Positions 28,412 to 37,362 of a stretch of 64,000 nt of DNA are shown one piece after another. Both the position numbers and the translations under genes were made by a program. Within the stretch, counting starts at the first letter, position 1. Every line of letters starts with the position of its first letter. Source of the stretch: Chloroflexota bacterium (GTDB taxonomy: Bacteria; Chloroflexota; Anaerolineae; UBA7937; B3-Chlor); assembly GCA_030603665.1 (NCBI GenBank), contig JAUVXJ010000014.1:1-64000 (forward strand). Direction: 5' to 3'. The notes under the pieces are model-generated. The model was given only the letters and a program-made list of their open reading frames with translations. It searched no databases and was not told where the DNA came from.

Positions 28412-28444
28412 AGGACTGCCGGTCCTTCGAGGACCGGCAGTCCT
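28412..28444. terminator. Perfect 33-nt hairpin after the MarC gene
   Basis: A 15-bp perfect inverted repeat (AGGACTGCCGGTCCT and its complement) with a 3-nt TCG loop starts 6 nt after the stop codon. No T-run follows, so it may act as a transcript-end or mRNA-stabilising structure. A structurally matching hairpin lies at 35326-35358. Confidence 0.6.
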
Positions 28445-28475
28445 CCAACAGAATCAACTGAAACGAGACTGAAAG

Positions 28476-28505
28476 ATGTGCTGTTTCTTCTCGTCACACG
28501 GATGA
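28476..28505 (+). pseudogene. Remnant of a small membrane-protein start (MCCFFSS)
   Basis: ATGTGCTGTTTCTT at this site is nearly identical to the first codons of the intact small membrane-protein gene at 31855 (MCCFLSS), but the frame stops after nine codons. The preceding GAAAG is also shared. It looks like the stump of a deleted or recombined copy between the MarC and DUF1254 genes. Confidence 0.55.
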
Positions 28506-28596
28506 CCAAAGATGAAACTGCGCTCGTCCTGCGTCCTCCGTCCTTTGTCCTTCGTCGTCGCTTTGCTGCAAAATCTAAGAAAGAAAGGGATCACAA

Positions 28597-29985
28597 ATGA
28601 CTACCCAAAGTTATGACACCCGTATTGGCGAATTGACCTTTACCCAAGATTTTGCCAACGGCTACCCGACCCATGAAACTGTAGAGAAACTTTTCGATGA
28701 ACTGGACTTCCAGCGGGCCTGCCAGGCTTATATCTGGGCTATCCCAATCGTATCGTTTGCCCAATGGCAATATTCTCATAACGTGCAGTTGGGCGCCGAG
28801 AACGGACAGATTATCTATTTCGAATCGTACCAAGACAAACTTGGCGGTTTGACTTACAACGTCACGACACCCTATGCCCTTCCATTCATCGACCTGGAAA
28901 AGGAAGGCCCGTTTGTGGTCGAGATGCCGGAAGGCGAGATCCGAGGTGCCGCTCATGATTCCTGGCAAATTGGCATCACCCAGGTTGCCGAACCCGGAAA
29001 ATATCTATTTGTTGGTCCAGGGCAGGAAACGCCTCCCGATGCCGAAACGGTGGGATTCAAGATCCATCAATCGGCCACGAGTAATCTGATGTTGGGCATT
29101 CGCCTGATGCCTGCATCCAGCGAAGAACGGCTGGAATTGCTGGAAAAGGTGAGAATCTATCCTTATTCTGAAAAGGACAATCCAAAACCGCGCGGTTATT
29201 TCCGACCGGAAGGGAAACCCTGGCGGGCTACCGCTCCTCGAGGAATGGAGCATTGGGTGCGTTTGGCGGATATCTTGAACCGCGAGCCGGTTTTTGAACG
29301 CGACCGCTTCATTATGGCCATGCTCAAGCCGCTGGGCATCGAAAAAGGGGTGCCCTTCAACCCCGATGAACGCCAGACCAAAATCCTGACCGAAGCCGCC
29401 TTTGTCGGCGAGGCGATGGCCAAGGCCAATGACTTTTTCAATCCGCGGCTGGAAGCATCGTACTATGTGAAAGGTTCGCGCTGGGAGTACGCGACCGTGG
29501 CGTCGCCCGATCAGCGCTGGGAGCACTATGATGCTCTGGATGGCCGCGCCGCCTGGTTTTATGAAGCAGTCACGAATGACATCGCCATGCACGGCCAGGA
29601 GACCGGTTGGGGACAGGTCTATCTCGCCGCCTACCAAGACAGTGACGGCGACTGGCTGGACGGCGGCGTGAATTATGTGTTGCACGTTCCCGCCAACGCC
29701 CCGGCTGAGGCCTTCTGGTCGATGACCCTGTACGACGTGGACACCCGCTGTATCACCCGCAACGAGCAGGGCATCGCCGACCGCTCCTCACAGATGGACT
29801 TGCTGGAAAATGAAGATGGTTCAATTGACCTTTACTTTGGGCCGGATGCGCCTGCCGGGAAGGAACAAAACTGGATTCCGACCGCGGCGGGAAAAGCCTG
29901 GTTCCCCTACTTCCGGCTCTATTCACCCAAGCAGGAATTCTTGGATAAAACCTGGGTACTACAGGATATTGAGAAAGCGAAGTGA
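28597..29985 (+). CDS. DUF1254/DUF1214 domain protein
   Basis: 462 residues. The N-terminal half (AYIWAIPIVSFAQWQYS, then LTYNVTTPYALPFIDL) fits DUF1254 and the C-terminal part (NYVLHVPANAPAEAFWSMTLYD, ending in NWIPTAAGKAWFPYFRLYSP) fits DUF1214. The function of this pair is not established. There is no signal peptide, which many members do have. The ribosome-binding stretch AAAGGGA precedes the ATG. Codon use is visibly more AT-rich (GAA, TAT, TTT) than in neighbouring genes, consistent with recent transfer. A detached copy of its C-terminal tail is fused to another gene at 32295-32708. Confidence 0.8.
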   Translation: MTTQSYDTRIGELTFTQDFANGYPTHETVEKLFDELDFQRACQAYIWAIPIVSFAQWQYSHNVQLGAENGQIIYFESYQDKLGGLTYNVTTPYALPFIDLEKEGPFVVEMPEGEIRGAAHDSWQIGITQVAEPGKYLFVGPGQETPPDAETVGFKIHQSATSNLMLGIRLMPASSEERLELLEKVRIYPYSEKDNPKPRGYFRPEGKPWRATAPRGMEHWVRLADILNREPVFERDRFIMAMLKPLGIEKGVPFNPDERQTKILTEAAFVGEAMAKANDFFNPRLEASYYVKGSRWEYATVASPDQRWEHYDALDGRAAWFYEAVTNDIAMHGQETGWGQVYLAAYQDSDGDWLDGGVNYVLHVPANAPAEAFWSMTLYDVDTRCITRNEQGIADRSSQMDLLENEDGSIDLYFGPDAPAGKEQNWIPTAAGKAWFPYFRLYSPKQEFLDKTWVLQDIEKAK

Positions 29986-30062
29986 ATATCAAACGGGACA
30001 GCCAGTTCTCAAGCCACTGCAAGTCGCCGACTGGCTGTCCAGCAAGAGAACGGAGACTGACA

Positions 30063-31577
30063 ATGCCCGACGGAAAACCCAATGTTCTTTTGATCATGGC
30101 TGATGACATCGGCTGGTTCGATGTTGGAGCCTACCATCGCGGGATGATGGGAGGAACTACGCCCAATATCGACCGCATCTGTAACCAAGGTGCCATCTTT
30201 ACTGACGCTTATGCGCAGGCCAGTTGCACCGCTGGCCGGGCGGCCTTTATCACCGGCCAGCTCCCCATGCGCACAGGCATGACGACCGTCGGGATGCCTG
30301 GCGCACCGCTGGGCATCCAGGCCGAGGATCCCACCCTGGCCGAACTGCTCAAGCCCGAAGGCTATGTGACCGCCCAGATTGGCAAGAACCACCTAGGTGA
30401 TCGTAACGAATTCCTGCCCACCGTTCACGGATTTGATGAATTCTACGGCAACCTCTACCATCTCAATGCCGAGGATGAGCCGGAGCAACCGGACTATCCC
30501 CATCACCTGCCGTGGGTCGAAGAGATGTTCGGGCCGCGCGGCGTACTTGACTGCAAAGCCACCGACGTGGATGACCCCACCGAAGACCCGCGCTTTGGCC
30601 GCGTCGGCAAACAGACCATCGAGGATACCGGCCCACTGTCGCGCGAACGTATGAAAACAGTCGAAGACGACCTGCTCAACCGTTCCCTCGATTTCATCGA
30701 TCGGGCGCATGCCGCTGACAGGCCCTTCTTGCTGTGGCACAATACCACTCGCATGCACGTCTGGACGCGTTTGTCTGACCGATGGGAAGGCAAGACGATG
30801 TTTGGCCTCTTCTCCGACGGCATGCAGGAACTGGACTGGGTGGTAGGTGAACTGCTAGACAAGCTTGATGAACTGGGAATCGCCGAGGACACGATCGTGG
30901 TCTTTGCCACGGATAATGGCGCTGAAAAGTTCACCTGGCCTGATGGCGGCACCACCCCCTTCCGCGGCGAGAAAGGCCTGGGCTGGGAGGGCGGCTTCCG
31001 TGTGCCTTTCGGCATCCGTTGGACGGGCAAGATCCCCGCAGGGCAGGTACTCAACGGCATCTTTTCGCTGGAAGATGTGGTACCGACGATGATGGCTGCG
31101 GCAGGTATAGACGATATCAAGGAGAGGCTGCTGGAAGGCTACCAGGCCGACGACAAGCACTTCGAGGTACACCTTGATGGCTACAACCAGCTTCCCTACC
31201 TGAAGGGCGAGGTCGACGAGTCACCACGGCACGAGTTCTTCTACTACGGCGAGCGAGAACTGTATGCCATCCGCTACAACAACTGGAAGGTCCACTTCCA
31301 GACCAAGGATGACTGGTTTGCGGGTCAGGCGAAGAAACCGACAATGCCTCAACCGGTGAACCTGCGCAACGATCCCTTCGAGCAGCACATGAGCGCACCC
31401 TTCTACCCGCTCTATGTCGGTGAGAAGCTGTGGACCCTCCTGCCATCCGCCTACATCTTGCAGCAGCATGTCAAGAGCTTCGAAGCTTTCCCGCCACGGC
31501 AAGCACCGCCGGGGTTCAGTCCCCAAGATCTATTGGAAGGAGTCCTGAAGGCTGCGGCCGAGCGGCAAGGAAACTAA
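30063..31577 (+). CDS. Arylsulfatase-type sulfatase
   Basis: 504 residues of the alkaline-phosphatase superfamily. NVLLIMADDIGW supplies the metal-binding aspartates, SCTAGRAAFITGQ contains the C-x-A-x-R formylglycine site, and FATDNGAEKFTWPDGG and GKNHLGD match further active-site segments. No signal peptide is seen, so it is probably cytoplasmic, which is unusual for sulfatases. The ATG at 30063 was chosen over an in-frame ATG at 29982 that overlaps the previous gene. It is clearly paralogous to the sulfatase at 33835. No formylglycine-generating enzyme gene is in the window. Confidence 0.88.
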   Translation: MPDGKPNVLLIMADDIGWFDVGAYHRGMMGGTTPNIDRICNQGAIFTDAYAQASCTAGRAAFITGQLPMRTGMTTVGMPGAPLGIQAEDPTLAELLKPEGYVTAQIGKNHLGDRNEFLPTVHGFDEFYGNLYHLNAEDEPEQPDYPHHLPWVEEMFGPRGVLDCKATDVDDPTEDPRFGRVGKQTIEDTGPLSRERMKTVEDDLLNRSLDFIDRAHAADRPFLLWHNTTRMHVWTRLSDRWEGKTMFGLFSDGMQELDWVVGELLDKLDELGIAEDTIVVFATDNGAEKFTWPDGGTTPFRGEKGLGWEGGFRVPFGIRWTGKIPAGQVLNGIFSLEDVVPTMMAAAGIDDIKERLLEGYQADDKHFEVHLDGYNQLPYLKGEVDESPRHEFFYYGERELYAIRYNNWKVHFQTKDDWFAGQAKKPTMPQPVNLRNDPFEQHMSAPFYPLYVGEKLWTLLPSAYILQQHVKSFEAFPPRQAPPGFSPQDLLEGVLKAAAERQGN

Positions 31578-31742
31578 CGCGATGGGGAAAGACTGGCTGC
31601 CTACCGCGAGTGGGGCGCAGGCGTCGTCTCGCGACTGACCGGAGGGCACTGCGTGGTTTAGCTGCTTGTTCTCGCTATTGGTGGCTGGTGCTCCGGGCAT
31701 AGCCCGCTCGAGCACGGGCAGAGGGCGTTGCGCAGAGCAATG

Positions 31743-31776
31743 TGCAGTTGCGCGCATGCGCGCAACTGCATACAAT
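31743..31776 (+). promoter_or_regulatory. Promoter covered by a 28-bp perfect palindrome
   Basis: Bases 31743-31770 form an uninterrupted 28-bp palindrome made of TGCAGTTGCGCGCA and its reverse complement. It contains TTGCGC (31748-31753) as a -35, a 17-bp spacer, and ends directly at TACAAT (31771-31776). The placement over the -35 and spacer is what one expects for a repressor operator controlling the operon that begins at 31855. Confidence 0.6.
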
Positions 31777-31854
31777 CTGGCAAGAGGCCGGGTGCGCGTA
31801 GGGCGCTCACCGGCAGATTACGGTCAACTTTGATCGATTGAAAGGAGAACAAAG

Positions 31855-32145
31855 ATGTGCTGTTTCTTGTCGTCGCTCTGGCTGTTGGGACCGCGATTCG
31901 CGTTCCTGATCGCCTGGCTGATCCCGTACGGTCGGCTGAAGGTGGCCGCGGCGTTCAGCGGGTGGATCCTGCCGCTGCTGGGCCTCATCTTCCTGCCGTG
32001 GACCACGCTGATGTACGTGATCGTCTTCCCCGTCTACGGCGTCTTTGACTGGCTGTTCCTGGCCTTCGCCGTCTTCGCCGACATCTCGGCGTACGCGGCC
32101 GGTGCTTACCGCCGGAAGGATGCACCCTTCTACAGCGGCCCTTAG
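31855..32145 (+). CDS. Small integral membrane protein
   Basis: 96 residues starting MCCFLSSLWLLGPR, with three or four hydrophobic helices and a short polar tail. AAAGGAGAAC precedes the ATG. I do not recognise a named function; this type of MCCFLSS protein is present here in three forms (a stump at 28476, this intact copy, and a degenerate fused copy at 32295). It begins a compact operon under the palindrome-overlapped promoter. Confidence 0.7.
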   Translation: MCCFLSSLWLLGPRFAFLIAWLIPYGRLKVAAAFSGWILPLLGLIFLPWTTLMYVIVFPVYGVFDWLFLAFAVFADISAYAAGAYRRKDAPFYSGP

Positions 32146-32294
32146 GAAGACGCACGACGTACAATCGACGGACGACCGCGGATCGCGGACCGAGGCGACT
32201 GCGGCCGTCCGTCGCCGGAGCGTAGGAGAAGCGAGGAGTCACGGGCTTCAGCTGTCTCTTTTCGTCTTTCGTAGCCGCGGCGCCGCGGCTGGGG

Positions 32295-32708
32295 TTGGTC
32301 TTCCTCTGGCTCTTTCGCCCGGAGCGTGTCCAGTCCGCCTTTGATGGCTTTGTCGTGCCCATGCTGGGCCTTGTCTTTCTGCCCTTTGCCACGTTCGCCT
32401 ACATCCTCATCGCGCCGGAGGGGGTGCAGGGCCTTGACTGGTTGTGGCTGGGGCTGGCCTTCCTCGCTGATATGGGCGTCTGGGCGGGGGCGGGTATCTT
32501 GGCCGACGGTGGCCAGCGCGCACCAATAGGGGCCACAACGGGTAGAGGCGCACCAGATACCCCGGAATCAAACTGGCTCCGAACCGTGCCTGGCAAGGGA
32601 TGGTTCACGCTCTTCCGGCCCTACAGCCCGGCACAGCCGTTCTTCGACCAGAGCTGGAGGCCGGGCGATTTCGCGAAGATTCCCTGCACCCGAGGTGAAC
32701 ATTCTTGA
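32295..32708 (+). CDS. Degenerate copy of the small membrane protein fused to a DUF1214 tail
   Basis: The first part (LVFLWLFRPE, then a PMLGLVFLPF helix) parallels the protein encoded at 31855. The same frame upstream, from about 32235, reads FSCLFSSF, matching the MCCFLSS start, but the initiator has become ACG or is absent; TTG at 32295 is the first usual start codon. From about residue 90 the sequence switches to NWLRTVPGKGWFTLFRPYSP, which is the C-terminal end of a DUF1254/1214 protein. So this is a chimera of two remnants, perhaps not functional. Its stop overlaps the TTG start of the HAD gene. Confidence 0.5.
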   Translation: MVFLWLFRPERVQSAFDGFVVPMLGLVFLPFATFAYILIAPEGVQGLDWLWLGLAFLADMGVWAGAGILADGGQRAPIGATTGRGAPDTPESNWLRTVPGKGWFTLFRPYSPAQPFFDQSWRPGDFAKIPCTRGEHS

Positions 32709-33649
32709 GAAGGAACAAAGCACAAACCGGACCTCTTCCCTCCTGGAATGAGGGCGCCACCAAACAGTCCATCCTTCAGTTCGTCGAGCGGGTGACGACG
32801 GAGAGTGACAGAGGTTTCGTTCCGCCGCTCGATCGTATCGCCGTCTTCGACAACGACGGTACGCTTTGGTCGGAGAAACCCGCTTACTTCCAACTGCTCT
32901 TTGCCCTTGACCGCGTACGGGCGCTGGCCGTCGACCACCCCGAGTGGCAGGAGCAGCAGCCGTTCAAGGCTGTGCTGGAGGATGACATCGACGGACTCCT
33001 GGCTGGGGGCATGAAGGCCATTATCGACATCCTCGTGGCCACGCACGGAGGCAACACAACCGACGAATTCGAGCAGATCGTCTCCGACTGGATCGCCAGC
33101 GCGCGGCACCCCAGGACCGGGCGCCTCTACACAGAGCTGGTCTTTCAGCCCATGTTAGAGCTTCTCGACTTCCTGCGGGCCCGTGGATTCAGGACCTACA
33201 TCGTCTCCGGAGGCGGCATCGAGTTCATGCGGGCGTGGGTTGAGGGGGTGTACGGCATTCCACCCGAGCAGGTGATCGGCTCCAGCATCGAAACGCAGTT
33301 CGAGATGCGGGACATTGGCCCGGTGCTTGTCCGCATTCCGAAGGTCGATTTCGTGGACGACAACGAAGGCAAACCGGTGGGCATCCATAAGTTCATCGGC
33401 CGGCGCCCAATCCTGGCCTTCGGAAACTCGGACGGAGACCGTGAGATGCTGCAGTGGACCGCTGCCGGAGACGGCCCACGCCTCATGGGGCTCGTTCATC
33501 ACACCGACGCAGAGCGAGAATGGGCCTACGACCGCGAGTCGCCGATCGGACGGCTGGACAAGGCGTTGGACGAGGCGCGTGCGAGGGGCTGGACCGTCGC
33601 GGACATGAAGCGCGATTGGCAAATGATCTACCCCTGGGAGAGTGAATGA
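32705..33649 (+). CDS. HAD-superfamily phosphatase
   Basis: 314 residues. Motif I is VFDNDGTLW, motif II is TYIVSGGG, and motif III/IV lies in ILAFGNSDGDREML with its acidic pair. The spacing fits a phosphoserine-phosphatase-like HAD hydrolase with a helical C1 cap. The start is the TTG at 32705, in a TTGA overlap with the upstream stop and with GAGGTGA upstream. The substrate is unknown. It sits between the two sulfatases, and such DNDGT-type HAD genes next to arylsulfatase and DUF1254 genes suggest a shared process. Confidence 0.8.
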   Translation: MRRNKAQTGPLPSWNEGATKQSILQFVERVTTESDRGFVPPLDRIAVFDNDGTLWSEKPAYFQLLFALDRVRALAVDHPEWQEQQPFKAVLEDDIDGLLAGGMKAIIDILVATHGGNTTDEFEQIVSDWIASARHPRTGRLYTELVFQPMLELLDFLRARGFRTYIVSGGGIEFMRAWVEGVYGIPPEQVIGSSIETQFEMRDIGPVLVRIPKVDFVDDNEGKPVGIHKFIGRRPILAFGNSDGDREMLQWTAAGDGPRLMGLVHHTDAEREWAYDRESPIGRLDKALDEARARGWTVADMKRDWQMIYPWESE

Positions 33650-33834
33650 TCTCTGCTCGCGCCGTAGAAGCGAGCTCGAGTTTGGAAAGTGCCACGGCTG
33701 GAAACGGCCAGACCGCGGTAGCCAACACGGCAGGAAGAGCGCTTGGCGCCCTCACGCGCGGGCAGAGGACGTTGCGGGCTCTGAGCTTCCGTAGTTGGCG
33801 CAGAACATTCAAGATACTAATAGGAGGTTAGGCA

Positions 33835-35313
33835 ATGGCTGACAAGAAACCCAATATCCTCATCTTGTGGGGTGACGACGTCGGTTGGTACAACATCAGC
33901 CACAACAACCGTGGCGTGATGGGGTACCAAACACCCAACATCGATCGCATCGCCCGGGAAGGGATCGAGTTCACGGACTACTATGCCCAGCAGAGCTGCA
34001 CAGCGGGCAGGGCGGCATTCATCACCGGACAGAACCCGATGCGTACGGGGCTCACCAAAGTGGGCATGCCGGGCGCCGACCTGGGGTTGCAGGCAGAGGA
34101 CCCCACCATCGCCGAGCTGCTCAAGCCCCACGGCTACGTCACCGGCCAGTTTGGCAAGAACCACCTGGGGGACAAGGATGAGTTCCTGCCGAGCAACCAC
34201 GGCTTTGACGAGTTCTACGGCAACCTCTATCACCTGAACGCCGAAGAGGAGCCGGAACACCCAGACTATCCCAACCACTTGCCCGCAGAGCTGCTGCCCC
34301 GTCCGCGCGGCGTGATCCACTCCTACGCCGATGGGCGCATCGAGGACACGGGACCACTCACCAAGAAGCGCATGGAGACCATCGATGACGACGTCACCGA
34401 GCGCACCATCGAGTTCATCAAGAAGGCCCACGCGGACGACAAGCCGTTCTTCGTGTGGTGGAACGCGACCCACATGCACTTCAGGACGCACGTTCCTGCT
34501 GAGGCTGAGGGCATCAGCGGCCAGGGCTTCTACAACGACGCCATGGTGCTCCACGATCGAGCTGTGGGCCGGCTGCTCGAAGTGCTGGATGAGCTGGGCA
34601 TCGCTGAGGACACCATCGTCCAGTACTCGACCGACAACGGACCGCACTACAACACCTGGCCCGACGGTGCCATCACCCCTTGGCGCAGCGAGAAGAACTC
34701 CAACTGGGAGGGCGCCTACCGCGTGCCCTGCTTTGTTCGCTGGCCCGGCAAGTTCGAGGCAGGTAGAGTACTCAATGACATCGTCACCCACCAGGAGTGG
34801 CTGCCCACCCTGCTGGCCGCCGCCGGCGAGCCCGACGTCAAGGACAAACTGCTCAAGGGTCACACAGCCGGCGACAAGCGCTTCCACGTCCACATCGACG
34901 GCTACAACGCTCTGCCCTACCTGCTGGGTGAGACCGACGAATCGCCGCGCAACTGGTTCTACTACACCAACGACGACGGCAAGGTGGTGGCGCTCCGCGT
35001 CGGTGACTGGAAGCTGGTCTACTACGAGCAGCGGGCCAAGGGGATGCAGCTCTGGGCGGAGCCGTTCGTCGAGCTGCGTCTGCCCAAGCTCTTCAACCTG
35101 CGCCGCGACCCATTCGAGCGGGCGGATGAGAATTCGAACGTCTACTGGGACTGGGTGCTCGATCACATCTTTGCCGTCTATCCCGCGACGGCGCTGACGG
35201 CGCAGCAGATCCAGTCTTTCAAGGAGTTCCCGCCCCGCCAGAAGCCGGCGTCCTTCAACCTGGATCGCGTCCTGGAAAAGATGAAGGAATCCACGGACGG
35301 CAGCCTGCACTAA
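33835..35313 (+). CDS. Arylsulfatase-type sulfatase (paralogue)
   Basis: 492 residues, closely similar along its length to the protein at 30063. NILILWGDDVGWYN gives the first metal ligands, SCTAGRAAFITGQ the formylglycine-type cysteine in C-x-A-x-R, and STDNGPHYNTWPDG the late active-site segment. No signal peptide. A strong AGGAGG lies 7 nt before the ATG. The two copies differ in codon use, this one being more GC-rich, so they may have different histories rather than a fresh tandem duplication. A large reverse-strand frame opposite it is a shadow. Confidence 0.88.
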   Translation: MADKKPNILILWGDDVGWYNISHNNRGVMGYQTPNIDRIAREGIEFTDYYAQQSCTAGRAAFITGQNPMRTGLTKVGMPGADLGLQAEDPTIAELLKPHGYVTGQFGKNHLGDKDEFLPSNHGFDEFYGNLYHLNAEEEPEHPDYPNHLPAELLPRPRGVIHSYADGRIEDTGPLTKKRMETIDDDVTERTIEFIKKAHADDKPFFVWWNATHMHFRTHVPAEAEGISGQGFYNDAMVLHDRAVGRLLEVLDELGIAEDTIVQYSTDNGPHYNTWPDGAITPWRSEKNSNWEGAYRVPCFVRWPGKFEAGRVLNDIVTHQEWLPTLLAAAGEPDVKDKLLKGHTAGDKRFHVHIDGYNALPYLLGETDESPRNWFYYTNDDGKVVALRVGDWKLVYYEQRAKGMQLWAEPFVELRLPKLFNLRRDPFERADENSNVYWDWVLDHIFAVYPATALTAQQIQSFKEFPPRQKPASFNLDRVLEKMKESTDGSLH

Positions 35314-35325
35314 CAACTGATAGGA

Positions 35326-35358
35326 AGGGCAGGCGTTCCTTTGAGGAACGCCTGCCCT
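35326..35358. terminator. Perfect 33-nt hairpin after the second sulfatase
   Basis: A 15-bp perfect stem (AGGGCAGGCGTTCCT and its complement) with a 3-nt TTG loop, 12 nt after the stop codon. It has the same stem length, loop size and conserved end bases (AGG...TCCT T-G AGGA...CCT) as the hairpin at 28412-28444. No clear T-run follows. Confidence 0.6.
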
Positions 35359-35376
35359 ATCTCAGGAGGGACCCGC

Positions 35377-35934
35377 ATGGCTTTCTGGATCACACTGGCC
35401 CGGGGCATGCTGGCCATCGTCCTGGGTGTGGCGCTGCTTTTCTGGCCCGACAAGGCGCGGCCCATGCTGGTCAACTTCATGGGCATGTTTTGGCTGGTCA
35501 GCGGCATCGTCAGCCTGCGCTGGGGCGTCCACGGCGAGCGGGCGCGGGGCCTGTCGTTGCTGGCCGGCGCCGCTGGCGTCCTGGCCGGTGTGGGGATGTT
35601 GAGCCGTCGTTTCACAACGGGCATGGTGGGCGAAGATGTCTTGATCTCGGTGGTGGGCCTGATCATCCTCCTGACCGGGCTGATGCACATCATTGGCGGC
35701 TTTCGGACCGGCCCGGTGGAGACGCACCTCTTCAGCCAGAAGCGCAGGTGGTCGTGGACGGCCTTCTTGTTGGGCCTGTTCGAGATCGTGTTGGGCGTGA
35801 TGCTGGTCATCGAGCCGATGGGGCGGGGGCCGCTGGTCTACTTTGCGGCCAGCGTGTGGGCGCTGGTGGGCGGCTTCATCCTGATTGGCAACGCGGTGCG
35901 CCTGCGTCGGTTGAGGCAGGCGCAGCGGACCTAG
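35377..35934 (+). CDS. HdeD-family (DUF308) membrane protein
   Basis: 185 residues with six hydrophobic helices in three pairs, as in HdeD-like proteins; GMLAIVLGVALLFWPD is the typical first helix and turn. Homologues are linked to acid stress in enterobacteria, but the molecular function is unknown. CAGGAGGG precedes the ATG at 35377. It follows the hairpin and may begin a new transcription unit with the antiporter. Confidence 0.75.
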   Translation: MAFWITLARGMLAIVLGVALLFWPDKARPMLVNFMGMFWLVSGIVSLRWGVHGERARGLSLLAGAAGVLAGVGMLSRRFTTGMVGEDVLISVVGLIILLTGLMHIIGGFRTGPVETHLFSQKRRWSWTAFLLGLFEIVLGVMLVIEPMGRGPLVYFAASVWALVGGFILIGNAVRLRRLRQAQRT

Positions 35935-36005
35935 GACCTGGCCCCAAGCGCTTCTCCCGAAAGCAGGTGGTGCAAGCTATGAGGAGAAAGAAGGAGTAGT
36001 CACGC

Positions 36006-37274
36006 GTGCCAAGTGGGTTGGCGGTCTTCTTCGGCTTGGTAGTGCTCTATGGCGCAGTCGCCGTGTGGTTGGGGCGGTTCTCGATTACCATGCCCATCAT
36101 CTTCGTGGTGGTCGGCGCCCTCATGGGTCCCCAGGGGTTGGTTGCAGCCAAGGATGCTGAGCTGCTGACCGAGATGACCCTGGCGCTGCTGCTCTTCGCC
36201 GATGCCGCGACGTTGGATTTCCGCCAAGTACGCGACGACGCACGGCTGCCTGTCCGTCTGCTATTGATCGGCATGCCGCTGGTCATCGCCTTGGGGGCTC
36301 TGGTAGCCTACGGCTTGTTCCCAGGCGAGGGTCTCGGGTTTGCACTCCTTCTGGCGGCTGTCCTGGCGCCCACCGACGCCGCCCTGGGGTTGCCCATCTT
36401 CAACAACCCGCGTGTGCCGGTTCGCATCCGCCGGGCGCTGAACGTGGAGAGCGGGCTCAACGACGGGATCGCCACTCCCCTGGTCGCGCTCTTCATCGCC
36501 CTGGCCTTGGTCCCGGAAACGCAGGAGACGGGCAGCTGGGCGGTATCCGCACTGAGCGAAATCGGCATCGGCGTGGGCGCCGGGGTTGCGGCCGGCCTGT
36601 TGGGCGGCTGGCTCTTCGCGGCCGCCGAAAAGCGTGGCTGGACCGCAACGGCCGGGGAACAGATCGGCAACCTGGCGCTGGCCCTGTGCGCCTTCTGGGC
36701 AGCGAAAGCCCTGGGGGGCAACGGCTTCGTCGCTGCCTTTGTGGGCGGCATCCTGTTCGGTTATGTCACCCGCGAGCGCCTGCACGTGGCCACCGAGTTC
36801 ACCGAGACCACGGGCACGGTGCTGTCGCTATTTGTCTGGGCCGTGTTCGGTGCCAACCTGGTGCCACCCTTGATCCAGTCGTTCAACCCGCTGGCCCTGC
36901 TATATGCACTGCTCAGCCTGACCATCATCCGCTCGATCCCGGTGGCCATCTCCCTCGTCCGCACGCGCCTGCGGCCGGACACGACCCTCATCATGGGCTG
37001 GTTTGGACCGCGCGGCCTGGCCTCTGTCGTCTTCGCCTTGATGGCCTACGAGGCTTTCCACGAGGCCGGCAGGTCCTTTGACATACTGGCAGATACAGCC
37101 GCCTGGACGATCCTGCTCAGTGTGGTCTTGCACGGGATCTCCGCGGCGCCCTTGGCCAACTGGTACGCGCGCCGCCTGGAGACCGCGGACGCGGGCGCGC
37201 CCGAGTTGGTGACCGTGCCGGAGTTTACCACCACGCGCAGGAGTCCCTTGAGCTGGCTGAAGCTCCACCGGTAG
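36006..37274 (+). CDS. Cation:proton antiporter (NhaP/CPA1-like)
   Basis: 422 residues with about 12 hydrophobic segments. LAPTDAALG and LNVESGLNDGIATPLVAL are the ion-binding helices of CPA1-type Na+/H+ antiporters. A short polar tail ends the protein, with no TrkA-type domain. The GTG start at 36006 is preceded by AAGGAG. Ion specificity (Na+, K+) is not evident. It belongs with other stress-type membrane genes of the island. Confidence 0.85.
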   Translation: MPSGLAVFFGLVVLYGAVAVWLGRFSITMPIIFVVVGALMGPQGLVAAKDAELLTEMTLALLLFADAATLDFRQVRDDARLPVRLLLIGMPLVIALGALVAYGLFPGEGLGFALLLAAVLAPTDAALGLPIFNNPRVPVRIRRALNVESGLNDGIATPLVALFIALALVPETQETGSWAVSALSEIGIGVGAGVAAGLLGGWLFAAAEKRGWTATAGEQIGNLALALCAFWAAKALGGNGFVAAFVGGILFGYVTRERLHVATEFTETTGTVLSLFVWAVFGANLVPPLIQSFNPLALLYALLSLTIIRSIPVAISLVRTRLRPDTTLIMGWFGPRGLASVVFALMAYEAFHEAGRSFDILADTAAWTILLSVVLHGISAAPLANWYARRLETADAGAPELVTVPEFTTTRRSPLSWLKLHR

Positions 37275-37362
37275 TTGGACAACCGGCGACGCAGCAGGCG
37301 CCGTTGTATGTGGTCCATCACCGGGCAGGCGTCCCCGGAAACCGCAGTCCCAGGGAGGTGGA

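Noticed and set aside
33817..35316. Reverse-strand open frame of 499 codons opposite the second sulfatase
   Set aside because: It is the antisense shadow of a GC-rich gene; its translation is low-complexity and Val/Leu/Gly-rich with no family signature.
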